DNA of 64,000 nucleotides from Paraphoma chrysanthemicola (lineage: Eukaryota > Ascomycota > Dothideomycetes > Pleosporales > Phaeosphaeriaceae). Numbering within the stretch: the stretch's first letter is position 1; the number at the start of each line of letters is the position of its first letter. Of this stretch, positions 10,805 to 22,400 are shown one piece after another. The notes beneath the pieces were generated by a model. The model was given only the letters and a program-made list of their open reading frames with translations. It was not told where the DNA came from and searched no databases. Made by a program: the position numbers and the translations under genes. Where the stretch lies: positions 1,364,001 to 1,428,000 of the forward strand of contig JAGMWG010000009.1 in NCBI GenBank assembly GCA_020744225.1. The letters are read 5' to 3'.

Positions 10805-12877
10805 CTACAACTTCTGCTCGTTCATGGGCCATTGGTAGCCTGTGAAGCATTAGTACGTTCGTCGGGGTGCTTTACAGAGGTTGGGTCCCACCTGCTGCAT
10901 CACTGAACTTGTAACCATAAGATGACGTGAAGTCATCCAACACGGCAGGGCCGCGAGAGCCTGTATAGCATGTCAATTACATCGCAAATATTCATATGTA
11001 ATGAAGACTTACCATAGGGGTATTCCATAGGAATGATCTCCTTGTTGTCGTCCAGGTAGTGCAGGAGAGGGGTGAAGATCCTCCAGCTAGCATCGAGTTC
11101 GTCGTCACGGACGAAGTTGGAGTGATCGCCCTTGAGCGCATCCAGGATGAGCGATTCGTATGCCTCGGGGATCTTCAGGTCCGAGAAGCGCCGCCTGTAT
11201 GTAAGGTCCAGTTCTGTGACGACCGTCTGCATGCTGAGACCAGGCAACTTCGAGTTCATTTTGATGTAGACGCTCTCGTTGGGCTGCACCCGAATGACGA
11301 GCTCATTTCGTGGGATATCCTTGAAGATTCCAGATGTGACATCCTTGAACTGGATGCGCACCTCAGTCTTTTGCTCGTTCAGAGCCTTGCCTGCCTTTAG
11401 TATGAATGGTACGCCATCCCACCTTTCGTTCTTGATGTATGCGACCATCGACGCAAAAGTAGGGCATCGCGAGTCCTTGGGAACAGTATCATCCTCTTTG
11501 TATCCAGGCTTCGTCCCGTCAAGCGACTTTCCGTATTGCCCGATGATGACGTTCTTGGGCTCAATGGCAGCCATGCCGCGAAGGACGCGGACCTTCTCGT
11601 CGCGGATGTCTTCGGCGGAGAAAGAGATGGGGCGCTCCATGGCCAGAAGTGTGAGTACCTGCAGCAAATCTGTTCCCGTAAGTATGATGTGTTTTGACCA
11701 GAAAATACAACTTACGGTTTTGCATCACATCACGGATAATGCCAAATTCGTCAAAGTAACCACCTCGTCCCTCGGTGCCAAATGGCTCCTTGAATGTGAT
11801 CTACTGTCGTTAGCACACGACTTTTGCGTCAATTGCATATCCCATACCTGCACGTTGTCGATGTGGTTTCGGTTCCAGGTCGCGCCGAAGAATTCGTTAC
11901 CGAATCGGAGGATGAGGATGTTCTTGACCATCTCCTTACCTAGGTAATGATCGATACGGTAAAGCTCGTCTTCAGTCCAGTCTGGCGCAAGCGAGCGCTG
12001 AAGCTCGCGCGAGCTCGGAAGATCTTTGCCAAACGGCTTCTCAACCTGTAATCGCGGTTAGCTACAAGGCGATGGAAACTTGCAGATGGTCTGCATACAA
12101 TAACTCGAGAGATTCCGTTCTTGGGGTAGCAGTTGCGCTTCAAGTGTTGCGAGACTGGGATAAAGACGCTCGGTGGAAGCGCCATGTAGAATATTCTGTT
12201 GGCCTCGCTGCGGCCCTTCTCGAGCTCCTCGAGGTGCTTCTCCAATTCGATAAAAGACTCGTCCTTGTCATACTGGCCGGAGATGTATGTGCAGAAGCTG
12301 CAGAACTCCTCCAATTGCTTCTCGAGCTCCTTTGTGGGTGTCTTGATATAGGACTTGACGCGCTTGAGGTACTCCTCGTGGTCCATCTTCGTCCGCGCAT
12401 ATCCGACGATGCGAATGTTCTTTGGGAGGAAGTTGTTGCGGTGCTACGGTCATGTCAGCGGTTAGAGTGCTCAGTCTGGCGTTGGCACATACGAGTCCGA
12501 AGAGTGCTGGGAACTGCACAAATGTTAGCGCTGCTAGACATGGCCGTCAAGCAGGACTCACAGTCTTCTTCTTGGCCAGATCGCCGGAGGCACCCAGGAC
12601 TACTATGATGGTGTTGTCCTTGAGCTCCTTGTTGCTGTGAATTCACAAGAATTAGCACTCGTCGCTCTTCTGCATCGAAGCTGTGCCTGTGAACTTCGCT
12701 GGGATAGTCACGTCCTGCCCACAGGAAATTCGTCCGAACAGACGAACAGATAGTAAAAAATCAAAGCCGAAGCTTTATCGGAATCCCGCATGCTCCAGAG
12801 CTCTACAATTCAGCAGGAAATGCCACATACCCAGCAGTAACTTCCTCATGTTGAGGCTGGATAACGGTGTCCGCCAT
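10805..12877 (-). CDS. ZWF1: Glucose-6-phosphate 1-dehydrogenase
   Basis: Oxidises glucose 6-phosphate to 6-phosphogluconolactone and makes NADPH, the entry step of the pentose phosphate pathway; cytosolic. Nine exons: 12877-12831, 12634-12562, 12513-12493, 12443-12099, 12045-11848, 11800-11716, 11669-11013, 10960-10892, 10839-10805. These total 1530 nt, or 509 residues, normal for the family. Start is MADTVIQPQHEEV. The NADP-binding GASGDLA is at residues 30-36, the active-site motif RIDHYLGKE is in exon 5, and the C-terminus is GYQWPMNEQKL. Exon 3 is only 21 nt and encodes FPALFGL; without it the frame holds but the core sheet is broken. All introns are GT-AG and phases close at each junction. 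Divergent, at long range, from the eL33 gene. Confidence 0.95.
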
Positions 12878-14980
12878 GATAGCAGATGTGGAGCTGTGTG
12901 CAATTGCTGCGCGGAAGGAGTGATCGCAAGAATGCAAGGTCAATTGGAGCTTATCAGAAACAACGAGGATTCAGGATGCAGTAGACGTCAGAGGGCAGCG
13001 GAAGTAGCGGAGGGGCCGTGTTGTTTGAATGAAAAGCTTCGGTGGTGGGGTTGCTGTGGCCCTGCGTCTAGCGGTGGTCTTGACGTATGGTCGTCGCCTC
13101 TGGAGCTCTGCAGCGGTGAACAGCAATTGGAGGGAAAAGTTTCGCGGCAACTTGCAGTGCGGCCTCGACGTTCTTTAAAAGAGCCCTGTGATAAACAACC
13201 AGGTCATCAAGCATCACTAAGCGACGACACGTCTTGCAAAGCACATCTCCGGCACCAGTCAACGCCCACTCTGCCCGCCGGAGGCTACTTTACTAACGCC
13301 GAGGGTCGCGAAAGACCCCACCATGACCGTGCTCAGGGCCAGCAACAGCTTCACTGATGCATCGTGACCGTCTTTAGGAGCGGACTGGCGCTTTTTGCGC
13401 ACTAGAGCTGCTGTCCTCATGACCTGGCCGCTTGTTTCATCGCCGTAACAGGGCCCGAGAAAGGTATCCCACGCTCCCGCCCGGCTGCCCCGCTCTTGAG
13501 CTTTCCCTACTCCATCTCCGACTCCGGGAGTTGTGAGTGCAAATATTATTTATGGCGGAAATAGATAAACTCAAGCATCGGCACGTCTCAGAGCACCCGC
13601 AGCTATTTGAGTCCTGCCAAACCCTCCGGCTCCCCCAACATCATTCGCGTCAACGAAACATTGTTGAGGCCCTAGCTGCCTGACGTCGCTGCACGTCTGG
13701 GATACCTACTTTCTAATCGCTGGCCGTTCTCAGAGCCGACCGCTTACTAAATATCGGCGAGACACGAGTGCAATGGGGCTTTTGCCGTTGGCAGATCTGG
13801 CTGTCCTTGCACGTTAGAAGGCACTTCAGATGCTCGGGCCGGGAGGATTACTGAGCGCGCGAACAGCGCGGCCGTTTGTTTACTTAGTAGGGACCAAGTA
13901 CGAGCATCGCGACGTATTGCTCTAGGCTACACTCAGTCCATCGTGAAATCATTGCTACAAAGACGAAAAGTAGAATTACACAAGCCGGTTAGACAAGGCT
14001 CAATCACGGTGAGTTTTTCCGGAGAAGGCAGATCTGTTGTGCCGGATGTTGGTGCAGATAAGCCATGCATCATCTGCTTCGGGGTGATTACGGTCGCGAG
14101 GCTTGCTCTGTTACATGCATCCACACCGACAAGACTCTAGCCGAATCCGGACAGAGGACTTGCTTGTTGTGCATATCGTGTAAAGGTGCTGGAAACATAC
14201 TGGACACGAGAAACAATATTGCGTCTCACTTGCCTCATGGTGGTTGGCCACCACGAACCGAACACCGACTCGTGTTCTATATTACTTTGTTCCCATCCTG
14301 TTCACAGCTGTAATCAAGACTATATCAGAATCTTCGAATTCTCGGCATATTCGGCAATTATCGAAAGTCTGTCGTACCTGGAAATGCACGTCTGAGCTGC
14401 AGATCATAGGAAAGCTATGAATGCTTTGCAGCTGCTGAAGCCTCGTCGGATTGGGTGAAGCTGTCGTGGATGCTGGTCAACGTATACCAGGGACAATGCG
14501 CAAAAGTGTCTATCAGAGGAGACCCATTACGGATTTAGCAGAACGAATGGATCACCACACCTTGTCTTTCGATGACATGCATGTTCGCAGCGATGTGCGT
14601 GTGCCGGGAATGATGAGCCGCAAATCACAAAATGCGGCCGCCAGAAGTGTGCGCGCTCCAGGAGAGTCTCACGCACTTCTTTACGGTTCCCAAGCATCAT
14701 CGAGCCCATATTGAACTGTCAGAAGAGATTTCATGGAGCACGGTTCTAATTTAGCATCCTGTGCGAAATGTAGCATAGTTTGGTGTGGATGCTCACAGAT
14801 GCGAGAAGAATGCCAAGACATAGATGCGCTAAACTCCACGTGACCCGCTCGCTTAACGGTAAGTGAATTTCGCCCTGGCGCGCACATTTCACGACGAGAC
14901 CAGACTAACCAGCAGCAACACCACGACCAACGGCCCCGACACCCATCTCCCACACAGTCCCGAGGCCAGAAACCGTCGCC
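12878..14980. other. 2.1-kb divergent intergenic region (Zwf1 / eL33)
   Basis: Only short, scattered frames occur, none with a recognisable protein. The region must hold the promoters of both flanking genes. A small inverted repeat (GGCGCTTTTTGCGC) lies near 13388-13401. No tRNA, transposon or conserved frame was found. The length is unusual for this compact stretch, so a noncoding RNA or long upstream leader is possible but not shown. Confidence 0.45.
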
Positions 14981-15468
14981 ATGTCTGAGAAGTCCCACCG
15001 CCTCTACGTCAAGGGAAAGCACATTTCGTAAGTGCGCCCCACGCCGAGACGCAGTTGAACGCATTGCTAACACCGCACAGCTACCAGCGAGGGTACGACG
15101 AATCCTTTGACGCATGTTAATTCACCGCTCACGATCTCTAGAAAGCGCAACACCAACCCCGGCACGTCGCTGTTGAAGCTCGAGGGCGTCGATGACAGCA
15201 CCGCGGCACAATGGTACGCCGGTAAGCGCGTAGCATGTACGTACATCTGGGGAGCTGGCAAAGGAAGCGAAGGCAGAAAATTAACGAATTTGCAGACGTC
15301 TACCGTGCGCAGAGGGCCATCCAGGGCTCAAAGATCCGCGTCATCTGGGGCAAGGTCACCCGGCCACACGGCAACAGCGGCGTTGTCCGCGCCAAGTTCA
15401 GGTCCAACCTTCCTCCCAAGACCTTCGGTGCCTCCGTCCGCGTCATGCTTTACCCTTCTTCGATATAA
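14981..15468 (+). CDS. RPL33: 60S ribosomal protein eL33 (L35Ae)
   Basis: Component of the large cytosolic ribosomal subunit. Exons 14981-15027, 15081-15092, 15142-15236, 15296-15468 give 108 residues, against 107 in yeast. The protein starts MSEKSHRLYVKGKHISYQRGKRN and ends KTFGASVRVMLYPSSI, matching the eL33 family across its length. Exon 2 is only 12 nt and supplies most of SYQRG. It is needed to keep the frame and the conserved YQR. The early clustering of introns near the 5' end is usual for fungal ribosomal protein genes. Splice sites are GTAAGT/ACAG, GTACGA/CTAG and GTACGT/GCAG. Confidence 0.96.
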
Positions 15469-16737
15469 TTTCCGTCACGACCTCCGGGGATGAAAACGAA
15501 TGGTAGATGAGCGATGGAGCGAGGGTGGCACGGCGCAACTCGGGCGAAGAACGAGAGAATGGCAGCGAACACATTCATGCTCGGACTCTTTCTCATGGCA
15601 TGTTCAGGCGGGTTCACGGTGTCATTGTTTTCGGGAAATCCATGACAATGGCGAATTCAAACAAGACTCCAACAAGATCAATCAAATATGATCAAACACC
15701 TTCCGTGACGCCACCAATTATTTGACGTGCGTGTAAAATACAGGTGCTTAGGAACAGCGGTCAAGCTCGCAGGGCATGACACATGAGTTCACTGGAGGAT
15801 AGAAACCCATGACGACGTAGCCAGAGCGCAGCATATTGAAAGATATCGCCGACGTAACCACGATGCCTCGAAGACGCCATACAAAGCAGACACCAAGGCA
15901 GATTATGCATGATTCGTGCAAGTTGAAGTTGGCTATACATACGAGGACTTGAGTCGTATCTGTGATGAGATATGGTACTGACTAAAGCACGCTACTTAGT
16001 AGACACAGCCTGGCATCTCTTGCCTTCCCATCCCCGATCTAGTACCCAGGACATACATACATCGTCGTCTCATTCGTGATTTGGAGCCATACACAAAGTT
16101 TTACAAGACCACGACACTCCGCCTTACTTTCGACGATGCCTCTGTATAATGTCTGAAGCCGCCATTCCGTCATCACTAGGTGCGTCTCGCCATAGCCTCG
16201 ACTTAGACGTGGTATATAAATTGATTGACACTAGATATGGATGGTGCATTATGCTCAAACTGATCTTTCAAGTGCTCTAGACATATCTGACTCAATCGGA
16301 GTCATAGCCGTCATTCAATGGTGAAACCGCATCAACGACAGGCGCAGCCTTCCTCGATAGGCTGATTGTTTGCAAATCCATCTCCTTCATGATTTGTAGA
16401 TCGCAATTTAGGAATGTAACGCTGCCACAGTGTGTTTGTCTTCACGAGGCCACGATCTCGTGAAGGTGTGGAAGCATAGGTATTTCGCACTTCCTCTTGC
16501 GGTTGATGTGGTTTGGGACGTTGCCAGGAATTGAAATGTCTTGTGCTGCGGTGCGGTGCGACATGGCGATGTTATCGTGCGAAACAAATGTTGTATGCGT
16601 GGACTGAACACCGAAGACTGCCGAGTCTAGCAAGTCTGCCAATGGTACAGAAGACATGGGCCCATGTGAACGGCGTGCTAGTTGTGAGTCTTGGTTTCGT
16701 TAGGACAGTATGAAGGATTAGTCTTGCGGCATCTTAC
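15469..16737. other. Intergenic, 3' ends of eL33 and a HET gene
   Basis: About 1.27 kb between convergent genes. Nothing recognisable: short frames at 15500-15725 and 16408-16713 have no family resemblance. Composition is ordinary. Confidence 0.45.
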
Positions 16738-18651
16738 CTATGTATTTCTGACCCATTGAGGCCGTACTGTGCATGGTCGTGATATCGTAGGCGGAGGCCC
16801 GTGGCCATGATCTTTCACGTATGCACAGACAGAATTGACGTGTCTTGTGCTAGCTGGAAATTTGAGAGGAAATCGTGCAGTGAAAGAAGTGGTACTGAGG
16901 TTCATAATCTCTGAAGTCCGGCTTGCTGGCAGCAAACCGGCTTTGGAACAACCGCTTTTGATGTGGGACTGCTTGTGTGGATCACTTTTCTCCAAACGTT
17001 CCAGCGCACTCTCCCATTCATGCAGAGCAGGTTCAAGCTCGTTGGCCTTCTCTTCACGCCCCCGCTCGTAGAAGCGGCCGATGTAGTAGTAAACATCCTC
17101 ACTCGGTACGTCAAGCCAGAAGTACATCTGATCTGTACCGAAGGCGTCCCCATGTACACTCATTTGGGGGGTTCCACGCAGATATTCGTAAGCACGAGCG
17201 TATCTTACCGACACTGAAGTAACGCTCTCTTTAATTGCATATTCAAAGACATGCACATCGTCGCCATCAATAAGTTTGACGTAGATGCAGACCACGGACT
17301 GCCTTTGGAGTAGAGGCTTACTCTCCTTAGCACGACTAGCGACTACTATTGTGGTCAGAACGGAAGTCGCCCATACCAGATGCGACACCGACATGGAACC
17401 TGAGCTTTGGTTATCAGCCCCAAGTAAATCCGATCCAAACCCTTCAAGACTGCCAATATGTTTCGCAGCAGGGTATTCTTTCGTAGGCTCTCGTAACTCT
17501 AGAGCTTCTATAAGCTGTGCGCCTAAGATGAGAAGGTCATCTATACATGTACCTACCATGGCATGTTCCAAGACACGTCGGAACAACGTGGAGCAGTCAT
17601 TCTTGTAGTCGATGTTGAAGTTGCCTTTGAATGTAGAGAGTGGAATAAGAGCAAAAACACGGTCTCGTAAATCCTGGCAGCCACAAGAGGCGAGATATGA
17701 GAGCAAGCTAGATAAGTTATAGCGCTTCACAGACAGACGCGTCCCGTCGGTAAAGTACATCTGCATTGTCGACCTTCGCGACATATAATCCATACAGAGC
17801 ATGATTGTGCGCTTGTAGTCTTGCGGAGTCCAATCGATCACTCGCAGCGGGTGGTATAGCTCGCCCAATTCATAGCTGGCCCAGCCCTCAAACAGGAAGA
17901 CTCTCCCCTCTCCAGGTAGGAGCAATTCTTGAGCAACCCAAATGCGTGCCCAGTACTCTGCTGTTGCTAGAGTTCGTGTGTGACGCTGGAGGCGCAATTT
18001 TTCGGAAGGATCAGCTTCAGGAAATCCACCTTGCCAGGCTTTCCAAGGGTTGGGTCTTGGTGAGTAATGTTTCCTTTTGATAGATTGACGAGTAGTTTCC
18101 GCGTCTAGGCAGATACTTCTGAGGAAGTTTCTCAATTGATTGTCCAACACTCCAAGCCACACCAAGACCTTCGCTGCATTGCAGTAGATATCGCCCATGT
18201 GCTGAACTTGGTGATTCTTCTCCTTTGTATCAATTTGATTTATGCACAAAGCATCTACCCATAGTGGTGAGTCACGATCCGTCGCATTTCTCCGCGTCAT
18301 GTAGATGCGGTATGCGCGAAGGAACTGATGCAGGTTCTCGCCCACTGTATGTGAGCGACCATTTACTTCAATTGTATGTCGCGGATTCGAAGGCTGCCAT
18401 GTGTACGACAAGCAAATGTGCGCTTCGTCGCTTATTTTTGCGTTGTGCATGGTACATCGAATAATGGAGTCTTTTGGGCCAGGATGGAGCTCGAACACGC
18501 GAATAGAGTCCGTGCCATGATCTAGAGGCGGGTATACGAATTCTTCTCGTGTATTCTCAGATTCATCCTTGCTTGTCTTCCCTCTTGCAGACAATCTGCG
18601 ACGCTTGGCAGCCTCGGGGTGATCCGTCTTGGAGATTCTTCGTTTGGTCAT
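16738..18651 (-). CDS. HET-domain protein, full length
   Basis: A 637-residue frame without introns. A basic N-terminus (MTKRRISKTDHPEAAKRRR) could serve as a nuclear localisation signal. The HET domain follows: HICLSYTWQ near residue 80, SPLWVDALCINQIDTKEKNHQVQHMGDIY near 127-155, VLVWLGV, and YWARIWVAQELLLPG near 230-247. The later motif CQDLRDRVFALIPLS, equivalent to the PRDRVYALLGL box, is also present. HET-domain proteins act in heterokaryon incompatibility and related recognition and cell-death responses in fungi; the specific partner cannot be read from sequence. It is the only HET locus in the window that looks intact. The C-terminal 150 residues resemble nothing I know. Confidence 0.85.
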   Translation of the reverse strand: MTKRRISKTDHPEAAKRRRLSARGKTSKDESENTREEFVYPPLDHGTDSIRVFELHPGPKDSIIRCTMHNAKISDEAHICLSYTWQPSNPRHTIEVNGRSHTVGENLHQFLRAYRIYMTRRNATDRDSPLWVDALCINQIDTKEKNHQVQHMGDIYCNAAKVLVWLGVLDNQLRNFLRSICLDAETTRQSIKRKHYSPRPNPWKAWQGGFPEADPSEKLRLQRHTRTLATAEYWARIWVAQELLLPGEGRVFLFEGWASYELGELYHPLRVIDWTPQDYKRTIMLCMDYMSRRSTMQMYFTDGTRLSVKRYNLSSLLSYLASCGCQDLRDRVFALIPLSTFKGNFNIDYKNDCSTLFRRVLEHAMVGTCIDDLLILGAQLIEALELREPTKEYPAAKHIGSLEGFGSDLLGADNQSSGSMSVSHLVWATSVLTTIVVASRAKESKPLLQRQSVVCIYVKLIDGDDVHVFEYAIKESVTSVSVRYARAYEYLRGTPQMSVHGDAFGTDQMYFWLDVPSEDVYYYIGRFYERGREEKANELEPALHEWESALERLEKSDPHKQSHIKSGCSKAGLLPASRTSEIMNLSTTSFTARFPLKFPASTRHVNSVCAYVKDHGHGPPPTISRPCTVRPQWVRNT

Positions 18652-19416
18652 GTCGAAAGCGATTCAAAAGACTGAAATGGTGATATGAAATAATGAAAGC
18701 TTGTAGTCAGTCTCTGAACGACGATTCCTGCGTTGGAAGTCGAGGGCAGTTCAGGTTCGCAGAGGAAGGAGTCGAAGTGAGATCGCGCAGAAACCGCGCG
18801 GGTAGACAGGACATGCGTTGTTTGAACTTGCGGCTATTGGCTTACAACTCACCTAATTGGTCAACTCGGGTGCTTCTTCACCGATTTAAGGCGCAGCCTC
18901 GTGTGTTGACATGCAAGACCGTGACGCAGAGTCTCGCCATGGAGTACACGTGGCACGGGGTGATAGGCAAAAGTCGGTCTCGAATATCGCTCAGAGAAGC
19001 TGGTGTATGGTGCAAACTCCAGCCACTAGATAGTGTTATGAAGTTCGCGTGAGGACGGGGATGAATCCCGAGATAAGGCTGAAGGATGATCGAATGACAA
19101 AGGTCTGTGCGTAGCTTGAAGCGGATGCATGTGCAACATGATCCAAAAGCATGACAAATTTGCGAGACTTTATCAAAGGAAGACACTGTGCGACAGACCT
19201 AGGAATACGCCTCCACGTCACATGAGTGTGATTGAGATTACGATATGATTATGGCAAAGCCATCGAATGGAAGCTACCTTGGTCTGTTGTATCTTCTGGT
19301 GTACAACATGCCGACTAATTCAACAATAGCAGCGGATGAACACACTCGGATCCTCTATCATCTAGTCATAGTCACAATCAGTCTGCTGACCATCATTGCC
19401 ATATGTATTCTCTCTG
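18652..19416. other. Intergenic, HET promoter and pseudokinase 3' flank
   Basis: About 760 bp on the 5' side of the HET gene. No gene seen. Short frames on both strands overlap each other and lack family features. Confidence 0.45.
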
Positions 19417-22400
19417 CTAATCTGAGCTGGAGCCCTTCCCGCTGGATCCATCCATCACCCCTGCCACATCACCGTTCCAGGACTCTACATCCGTGTCTGG
19501 CATATCTTCGTCTTGTTGCTCCCACCGTACACCATCAACAACATCATCCTGGAACAATCCTCCCCGCGAAGGACTTCCATCGCGCGGGGTAGGGGTACCG
19601 AGATCCGTCTTGGGGTACTCCAATCCGTCGAAGGACCCCGCTGGATTGTTGGCGAAGCTAGTCGGCTGTGTAGGTGGCATATCGGGTCCAAATGATCGAT
19701 ATTGATCGCCGGTGAAGAGTTTCCCAAATCGCTTTTCTGGTGTGATCTTCGGTTGCGGTGATGCTTTGGGAGTTGGGCTGCTTGAGTCATTAGGTCGATA
19801 AACCGACCCAAAATCACCAGCACCACCAACATTTGCACTGCCAGGGGTGACATAGGGACCAAACGACGGCGCCGCTTTGGACGTTTGCACTGGGCTCGAC
19901 GAATGCATTGGTGCATGGTCTTCAGAGACATTGGATACTTCTGATAGCTTGTTGCGCCGATGCTTGGACAGTACGGTTGGGGCTCGCTGAGACGAAGTCG
20001 CTGCCAGGAACGATCGCGACGAAGGCTGATCTTGTTGCGCAAATCGGGAAGTGAATGACTTCGTCATCGATTGGCCAGACGCCTCATCGAACAAGCTCAC
20101 GGGAGCCTTTCCCTTCCCTTTCCCGGAAAAGCTGTTGGTCCTACCCACGAAGCTGTTCGCATCTACCACTGTGCCTGTGTCCGTAGCATTGTCGTCATCG
20201 TCTTCATCGTCGTGGTGGATACGGAAGCCGAATATGCCTTGCACCTGCGGCTCCTCGTTCTCGTCTCCGGCGGACACAAACTTCAGCATCTCATTCACCT
20301 TAGCCCAGTCCTCTTCAAGCGTCTCCGTGTCATCTGCTACGGTGAAGGACTGGTTGAAGTCTGTCGGATCTCGCGGCGGGCTTGACAGCAGAGCAGAGTT
20401 ACGCTTCATAAAAGAAGGCGTCAAATATTCTGCCGTGGCTCGTGAGGGCAAAGTAGGCGCGGTAGGATGGCTGCCGCCTGGGCGACCGCCCTTAGTTGGT
20501 GTCTTCATGTTCTCCTCCATTCGCCGTACGAAAGATCCGGTGATATCCAGCAATGCCGCTGCAGGCCGAGGTGGTTTGTCGTTGGAGCCAAAAGATCGCA
20601 CCCGCTTTGGTTTCTGTGACATCGGCTTAGTCGGGATCGCATCAGCACTACGTTTCGTTGGAGGGCATGCTCGAGTTCGGACTTCTTCTCGTTCCTTCAG
20701 CATCTCCCCCAGCAGAGACTCATCTACCTCCTTAACGGGTGTGAGTGGTGAGGACGTAGCGCGAACTCCTCGTGTCTTACCAACCGGCTCCGAACGTGCT
20801 CGGACTGGCAAGATTTTGCGCTTGCTTAGATCTGTGGAGGCTTCATACTCCTCTGCCGTCTTGAACCATGACCAGTGCTCTGGACGGTCGTGACCACGAA
20901 TTCCAACCGGAAGTTTAGGGAGCACTTGCATGTCGCCGAAGTTCGTGGGTATGAAGCTTGACGGCGTCTGAAAGTTCGCGGGATCCTTAGGATTTGCGTA
21001 GTTACACTGGTCACCTGAGCGCACCATGTAACCATAGCCAAGCATGCCCCGGCGAGCAAGAACCATCTGACCTTGCAGTGTCTGGCTGAAGTCCGATGGA
21101 TCAAAAGTGGGTAAGACCGGCACCAGATGCGGGCCTTGTAAGAGGGCTAGCCCAAGTTCTCGCGCAAATTCCGTTAACAGAGACAAAGGAGCGTAGTTGC
21201 CCTCAATCTTTGGCTCGCCACGCACCTCTACGAAGTTTTCGCAGCGTACCTTTCCTTCGTTCACCGTCTTGGAGAGATGCTCTGGGCTGGCGAGACGCTG
21301 GAGTTGCGTGAGATTGAACATGCGCGAGGGGATGTGATACCAAACATCGTGAATCTCCTCAACTCGATTTCGCATCTGGCTCAAATTCCGCATCCGTTCG
21401 AACATGGCAACCATGGAAGCTGGCAGCCGACCCAGAACCTGAAGGTCGTTGTACAGGCCATCGACTGCATGGCGTGGAATCGAGCCTTCTTGTGGATGAA
21501 AATGCTGGGCGCACGCGTTTTGCAATGCTTCACGCCAAAATGGATAGATCTCCACACAATGAGCAACCCAGGACATGAGATCCTGCTCGTTCATAGCGTC
21601 CTGGTCGTGCTGAATTTGGACAAAAATCTTCACTTTAAAGGTCTGCCAAGGGTGCTCAAGGTCGCCACCGTACTCCCGAATTCTGGCGCAAATCTGGTGA
21701 GGCGTGAGATCCCATCGCTTGAAGAAAAGGGGATTGGCCAGGCCGTCCAAGAAAGCATGGCCTAAAGACAGAAGCATATATTGCTCCTCTCCGATCCGCG
21801 GTGGGTCGTGAGTCTTGCTCCACTCCGTCTTCATATCCTCGAGCTTTGACTTCGTTACCACATTTATCTGTCGACGCTTGAGATTATGTTCCTGATTGGC
21901 CCTAGCGCTTTGCCAGTCAATACCCGACTTCTCAAGCAATTTCGAGAGTTTTTCACCCTTGTCGGACGTTTCGGAATTGCCGTTACGCTCAAAGTAGTCA
22001 CTGGCACAGCGCTGGATGGTCTGATAGTCCTCCATGGCTTTCTTGGTGATCTGTTCGAGTCGGTACTCGCCGTCTGCGTCCGGCGTTGGACCATTGCGGA
22101 TCGCCCAGAGGTCGCAACAGTCATCGACCAATTTCATTACGGCCTCTCCGTCTGCGACCATATCGTTAACAGGTACAGGTGCGCCAGGGGTGAATGAATG
22201 TGCTGTGGTGTAGTCCACCAGGAGTAAGTCCTCTATCTTGTTGTCTTCGAGCCGAAGAAGCACGCTGTTGTTCGAGACATGACCGTGCATGATGCCATGG
22301 TAGTGCAGGTATGCTAACGCCGAGAACAAGCGGCGGAGCATCTTAGCGGCGATCGCAAAGCGGAAGCCTGGATGAGATTTCAAGATACGATGCCGCAGTA

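Noticed and set aside
12683..13357. 224-residue plus-strand frame
   Set aside because: Overlaps exon 1 of ZWF1 on the opposite strand and has no recognisable sequence.
20051..20893. 280-residue plus-strand frame
   Set aside because: It is antisense to the FHA/pseudokinase coding region, is Ser/Val-rich from mirrored codons and has no family features.
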